Below are positions 60,474 through 64,000 of a stretch of 64,000 nt of DNA, piece by piece; positions within the stretch are counted from its first letter, which is position 1; each line of letters opens with the position of its first letter. Under the pieces are notes generated by a model. That model was not told the DNA's origin. It was given only the letters and a program-made list of their open reading frames with translations, and ran no database searches. A program made the position numbers and the translations under genes. Source of the DNA: Paracidovorax wautersii (GTDB taxonomy: Bacteria; Pseudomonadota; Gammaproteobacteria; Burkholderiales; Burkholderiaceae_C); contig WNDQ01000007.1 in NCBI GenBank assembly GCA_009912175.1, positions 1 through 64,000 on the forward strand, read 5' to 3'.

Positions 60474-62204
60474 ATGCACCTGCAGGACCTGCCCACGGTG
60501 GCGGCCGATGCCGCCGTCGATTTCCAATCCCTCGAATTCGACTACCAGCGCGCCGCCGACCACGGGCGCGAGCCGCCCGCGCAGCACCCGGTGGTCGTGG
60601 TCGGCGCCGGCCCGGTCGGCCTGGCCCTGGCCATCGACCTGGCGCAGCGCCAGATCCCCGTGGTGCTGCTGGACAACGACCACCGGCTGTCCACCGGCTC
60701 GCGCGCCATCTGTTTTGCCAAACGCACGCTGGAAGTCTTCGACCGGCTGGGCTGCGCCGTGCCCATGCTCGCCAAGGGCGTGGCCTGGCAGACCGGCCGC
60801 GTGTTCTTCGGCGAGCAGGAGGTCTACACGTTCGACCTGCTGCCCGAGCCCGGCCACCAGCACCCGGCCTTCATCAACCTGCAGCAGTACCACGTCGAGG
60901 GCCAGTTGGCCGCGCGCGCCGCGCAACTGCCCCAGCTCGACCTGCGCTGGCGCAGCGCCGTCACCGGCCTGGCGCAGGACGCCCAGGCCGCCGTGCTCAC
61001 CATCGACACACCCGACGGCCCCTACCGCCTGGCCGCCAGCCACGTCGTGGCCTGCGACGGCGCACGCTCCACGCTGCGCGCGCTGCTGGGCCAGGAAAGC
61101 CACGGCCGGACCTTCCAGGACCGCTTTCTGATCGCCGACGTGCGTATCCAGCCCACCCGCGCCACGCCAGACGGCGCCCCCGCCGACGGGCCGCGCGGAC
61201 ACGGCCTGCCCAGCGCGGGCGCCCAGGGCCCCGCCGAGCGCTGGTTCTGGTTCGACCCGCCCTTCCACCCCGGCCAGAGCGTGCTGCTGCACCAGCAGGC
61301 CGACGACATCTGGCGCGTCGACTTCCAGCTCGGCTGGGACGCCGACCCCGAGGCCAAAAAACGCCCCGAGGCCATCCGCCCACGCATCCAGGCGCTGCTG
61401 GGGCCGGACGCCACATTCGAACTGGTCTGGGCCAGCGTCTACGCCTTCTCGTGCAAACGCATGGACCACTTTCGCCACGGCCGCGTGCTGTTCGCGGGCG
61501 ACGCCGCGCACGGCGTCTCCCCCTTCGGCGCGCGCGGGGCTAACTCGGGCGTGCAGGACGCCGACAACCTGGGCTGGAAGCTGGCCGCCGTGGTGCGCGG
61601 CGAGGCCCCGCCCGCGCTGCTCGACAGCTACGCCAGCGAGCGCGAATCCGCCGCCGACGAGAACATCCTGAACTCGACACGCTCGACCGACTTCATCACG
61701 CCCAAGAGCGCGGCCAGCCGCCTGCTGCGCAATGCCGTGCTCGACCTGGCCCGCCAGCATCCCTTCGCGCGGCGGCTGGTCAACAGCGGCCGGCTGTCGA
61801 CGCCGTCGACGCTGCAGGGCTCCCCGCTGAACACGGCCGACACCCGCCATGGCGAGCCCTACGCCGCCGACGCGCCCGGCCCCGGCGCCCCCGCGCCCGA
61901 CGCCCCGCTGGCCACCGGCTGGCTGCTGCGCACGGCGGCCGGCGCGCCGGGCTTTGCCGCCCTGGTCTTTGGCGACGGCCCGCAAGCGCAGGCCAGCCTG
62001 CAGGCCCTGGCGCAGGCGGATCGCCCCATCCAGGCCATCACCATCGCCGGCGGCGGCGCCCACACGCTGGCCTGGCAACGCTACGACGCCCGGCCCGGCT
62101 CGGTGTATCTCCTGAGGCCGGACCAGCACGTCTGTGCAAGATGGCGTCAGCCCGACGCCGACGCCGTCGCGGCCGCCTACGACCGTGCCATGGCGCGGCA
62201 CTGA
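60474..62204 (+). CDS. FAD-dependent aromatic monooxygenase (group A)
   Basis: This 576-residue class A flavoprotein monooxygenase has FAD motifs GAGPVGLALA, the DG motif CDGARSTLR and the GD motif GDAAHGVSPFGARGANSG. A C-terminal thioredoxin-like domain (about 455-570) is typical of phenol/3-hydroxyphenylpropionate hydroxylases (PheA/MhpA type). It probably hydroxylates a phenolic acid using NAD(P)H. The ATG at 60474 lies 17 bases after the MBL stop. The neighbours suggest an uncharacterised aromatic pathway. Confidence 0.89.
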   Translation: MHLQDLPTVAADAAVDFQSLEFDYQRAADHGREPPAQHPVVVVGAGPVGLALAIDLAQRQIPVVLLDNDHRLSTGSRAICFAKRTLEVFDRLGCAVPMLAKGVAWQTGRVFFGEQEVYTFDLLPEPGHQHPAFINLQQYHVEGQLAARAAQLPQLDLRWRSAVTGLAQDAQAAVLTIDTPDGPYRLAASHVVACDGARSTLRALLGQESHGRTFQDRFLIADVRIQPTRATPDGAPADGPRGHGLPSAGAQGPAERWFWFDPPFHPGQSVLLHQQADDIWRVDFQLGWDADPEAKKRPEAIRPRIQALLGPDATFELVWASVYAFSCKRMDHFRHGRVLFAGDAAHGVSPFGARGANSGVQDADNLGWKLAAVVRGEAPPALLDSYASERESAADENILNSTRSTDFITPKSAASRLLRNAVLDLARQHPFARRLVNSGRLSTPSTLQGSPLNTADTRHGEPYAADAPGPGAPAPDAPLATGWLLRTAAGAPGFAALVFGDGPQAQASLQALAQADRPIQAITIAGGGAHTLAWQRYDARPGSVYLLRPDQHVCARWRQPDADAVAAAYDRAMARH

Positions 62205-62238
62205 AATCGCCCGTCCTTTGGAACCGGAAAGATCACCC

Positions 62239-62439
62239 ATGACTGCCACGCCACCGCCCGGCCTCGTCACCGCCGCCAACCTGGAGGCGCCCGACGACTT
62301 CTACGCAGCGCTGCTCCAAGCGCACGCCGACCTGACCGAGGCCCAGAGCCACGCCTTCAACGCCCGGCTGGTGCTGGTGCTGGCCAACCACGTCGGCGCG
62401 CAATCCGTGCTGCGCCAGGCCTTGCTCGCCGCCGCTTGA
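62239..62439 (+). CDS. DUF2783 small protein
   Basis: This 66-residue protein, LEAPDDFYAALLQAHADLTEAQSHAFNARLVLVLANHVG in its core, matches DUF2783, a short helical family. It lies 34 bases after the monooxygenase gene, and members are commonly found next to such flavoproteins, so it may be a small partner or stabilising subunit. No catalytic motif is visible. The frame is open upstream inside the monooxygenase gene, but similarity begins near the ATG at 62239. Confidence 0.8.
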   Translation: MTATPPPGLVTAANLEAPDDFYAALLQAHADLTEAQSHAFNARLVLVLANHVGAQSVLRQALLAAA

Positions 62440-62496
62440 ATAAGGTCCATCGCGGCGCATCCCGTTTTCCTTCACCACAACGACATGGAGACAACG

Positions 62497-63483
62497 ATGT
62501 TCACATCGCACAACACCTGGGGCCGGCGCCACTGGCTGCGCATGGCCGGCGGCCTGGCGCTGGCGCCCGCGCTGGGACGGGTTTTTGCCCAGGACCGCCC
62601 GATCGAATGGGTGGTGGGTTATGCCGCCGGCGGCGGCTCCGACGCGGTCGCGCGCGCCACGGCCGCCACGCTGGGCAAGACGCTGGGCCAGACTCTGATC
62701 ATCAACAACAAGCCGGGGGCGGCCACCAACATCGCGGCCGAATACGTGGCGCGCAGCCGCGACGCCGAACACATCCTGCTGACAGCCGATTTCGCCACGC
62801 TGGCGGCCAACCCCTTCTTGTTCGCCAAACTGCCCTACGACCCTGAAAAAGACTTCAAGCCGGTCGGCCTGCTCGCGCGGTTTCCGTTGGTCGCGGTGAT
62901 CAACCCGCAGTTGCCGGCGCGCACCTGGTCCGAGTTCGCGGCCTGGGCGCGGGCGCAGCCCAACGGCGTCAACTACGCCTCGGCCGGCATCGGCAGTCCG
63001 CACCACCTGGCGACCGAACTGCTCAAGGAAAAGACCGGCATCAACTTCATCCACGTGCCCTACAAGGGCGCGGCGCCAGCCCTGCAGGACCTGGTGGCGG
63101 GCAATGTGTCCTTCATGCTGGTGGACACCGCCAGCGGCAACCCCTTCGTGACGGCGGGCCGCCTGCGTGCGCTGGGCGTGGCCAGCGCGCGGCGCATCGC
63201 CTCGCTGCCCGATGCACCCACGCTACAGGAGCAAGGCGTGGCCGACTACGAAGCCTACGCCTGGCAGGGCCTGGCCGTGCCGGCCGCGACCAGCGACGCG
63301 ACCGTCCAGCGCCTGAACCAGCACCTGGTGCAGGCGCTGCAGTCGGACGACGTCAAGACGCGGTTTGCGGCGCTGGGCGTGGAAGGCCTGCCCGGCACGC
63401 CGCAGGAGATGGCACGCTACGCCGCGGCCGAACGCGAACGCTGGGGGCGCATCATCCGCGCCAACAACATCCGCATCGACTGA
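62497..63483 (+). CDS. Bug/TctC-family binding protein
   Basis: This 328-residue exported Bug protein has twin arginines in its signal (WGRRHWLRMAGG) and cleavage near RVFAQD. Core segments are WVVGYAAGGGSDAVARATAA, NNKPGAATNIAAEYVARS, and FIHVPYKGAAPALQDLVAGNVSF. GGAG lies 7 bases before the ATG at 62497; an ATG at 62485 is less likely. It probably captures the substrate of the monooxygenase operon. No TctAB genes are visible here. Confidence 0.88.
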   Translation: MFTSHNTWGRRHWLRMAGGLALAPALGRVFAQDRPIEWVVGYAAGGGSDAVARATAATLGKTLGQTLIINNKPGAATNIAAEYVARSRDAEHILLTADFATLAANPFLFAKLPYDPEKDFKPVGLLARFPLVAVINPQLPARTWSEFAAWARAQPNGVNYASAGIGSPHHLATELLKEKTGINFIHVPYKGAAPALQDLVAGNVSFMLVDTASGNPFVTAGRLRALGVASARRIASLPDAPTLQEQGVADYEAYAWQGLAVPAATSDATVQRLNQHLVQALQSDDVKTRFAALGVEGLPGTPQEMARYAAAERERWGRIIRANNIRID

Positions 63484-63498
63484 CGTGGGAACGAGTGC

Positions 63499-64000
63499 TC
63501 AGAACGTGCCCGGGTAGTTGCCGCCGTCGAGCAGCACGTTCTGGCCCGTCAGGTAGCTGGCCTGCCGGCTGCACAGGAAGGCGCAGACCTCGCCGAACTC
63601 CTGCGGCGTGCCCAGACGCCCCGCGGGAATGGTCTTGCCGACGATCTTGCGCGCGCCGTCCACGTCCACACCGTGCTGCTGCGCGGTCTTGGTGAGCGTG
63701 GTGGCCAGGCGGTCGGTGTCGAAGCGACCCGGCAGCAGGTTGTTGATGGTCACGCCGCGCGCGGCCACGGCCGGGTTGCGCGCCACGCCGGCAACAAAAC
63801 CCGTCAGGCCGCTGCGCGCGCCGTTGGACAGGCCCAGGATGTCGATCGGCGCCTTCACCGAGCTCGACGTGATGTTGACGATGCGCCCAAAGCCGCGCGC
63901 GATCATGCCGTCGATGGTCGCGCGGATCAGCGCCACGGGCGCGAGCATGTTGGCGTCGAGCGCCCGGATCCAGGTGTCGCGGTCCCAGTCGCGGAAGTCG
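63499..64000 (-). CDS. SDR family protein, partial, with atypical active site
   Basis: The gene runs off the right edge; 166 C-terminal residues are visible, with the frame open to position 64000 (DFRDWDRDTWIRALDANML). It has NITSSSVKAPIDILG but, where SDRs carry YxxxK, it reads SNGAR (GLSNGARSGLTGF). The GG ending LLDGGNYPG resembles FabG-like SDRs. Proteins with this S/R replacement form a known divergent group, often labelled 3-oxoacyl reductase. It converges on the Bug gene and its role is unclear. Confidence 0.82.
   Translation of the reverse strand, partial: DFRDWDRDTWIRALDANMLAPVALIRATIDGMIARGFGRIVNITSSSVKAPIDILGLSNGARSGLTGFVAGVARNPAVAARGVTINNLLPGRFDTDRLATTLTKTAQQHGVDVDGARKIVGKTIPAGRLGTPQEFGEVCAFLCSRQASYLTGQNVLLDGGNYPGTF

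Noticed and set aside
1-64000. tRNA, rRNA and CRISPR arrays
   Set aside because: No cloverleaf-like cluster, rRNA-conserved word or regular spaced repeat was recognised by eye; a covariance-model search was not possible here.

Overview
The window is a high-GC chromosomal stretch of a beta-proteobacterium of the order Burkholderiales, most likely family Comamonadaceae. The evidence is three Bug/TctC-type periplasmic binding proteins without adjacent TctAB, an slmA-argB neighbourhood, DUF3182 and DUF3025 genes, and an aryl polyene cluster. This placement is inferred from gene content and composition, not from a search. No rRNA, tRNA or CRISPR array was seen, and no gap between genes exceeds 300 bases.

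Layout. 1-3456: the right end of an IS3-family element has removed the 5' part of gltI; the intact gltJKL transporter genes follow. 3488-6162: an AraC-type regulator, an NAD(P)-binding protein and an SDR on the minus strand. 6447-10375: an orphan metQ-like binding protein, then a TRAP transporter (dctQ, frameshifted dctM, dctP). 10508-19911: a chemoreceptor, pyrC, a QseBC-like two-component system with a BOF protein, a DUF3182/hydrolase pair (hydrolase frameshifted), DUF3025 and htpX.

20107-36489: an aryl polyene (APE) pigment cluster. Seventeen biosynthetic, lipid-modifying and export genes plus a small secreted protein lie on the minus strand, most overlapping their neighbours. A phosphopantetheinyl transferase diverges from them. 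Together they supply two ketosynthases and a chain-length-factor-like protein, a ketoreductase, two dehydratases (one fused to an aryl-AMP ligase), two ACPs, a thioesterase, two acyltransferases, a glycosyltransferase, an MMPL exporter, a LolA-like carrier, a lipoprotein, and a flavoprotein carrying flavin-halogenase motifs.

37244-45773: a phthalate-type catabolic cluster: Bug, NicX-like metalloenzyme, Bug, Rieske dioxygenase, 4,5-dihydroxyphthalate decarboxylase, dioxygenase reductase (3'-end frameshift), Gfo/Idh dehydrogenase and a MarR regulator. The two Bug promoters share an operator-like motif in the same position. 45836-54359: a fatty-acid beta-oxidation operon led by a TetR gene with its own palindrome. 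54444-58429: an MFS transporter divergent from an MmyB-type regulator around a perfect palindrome, then slmA and argB. 58509-64000: an IclR regulator divergent from a small catabolic cluster (unusual MBL-fold protein, FAD monooxygenase, DUF2783, Bug), ending in a partial SDR that runs off the window.

Three genes (dctM, the hydrolase, the dioxygenase reductase) are broken by small indels in CG-rich repeats. Read errors and real slippage are both possible.
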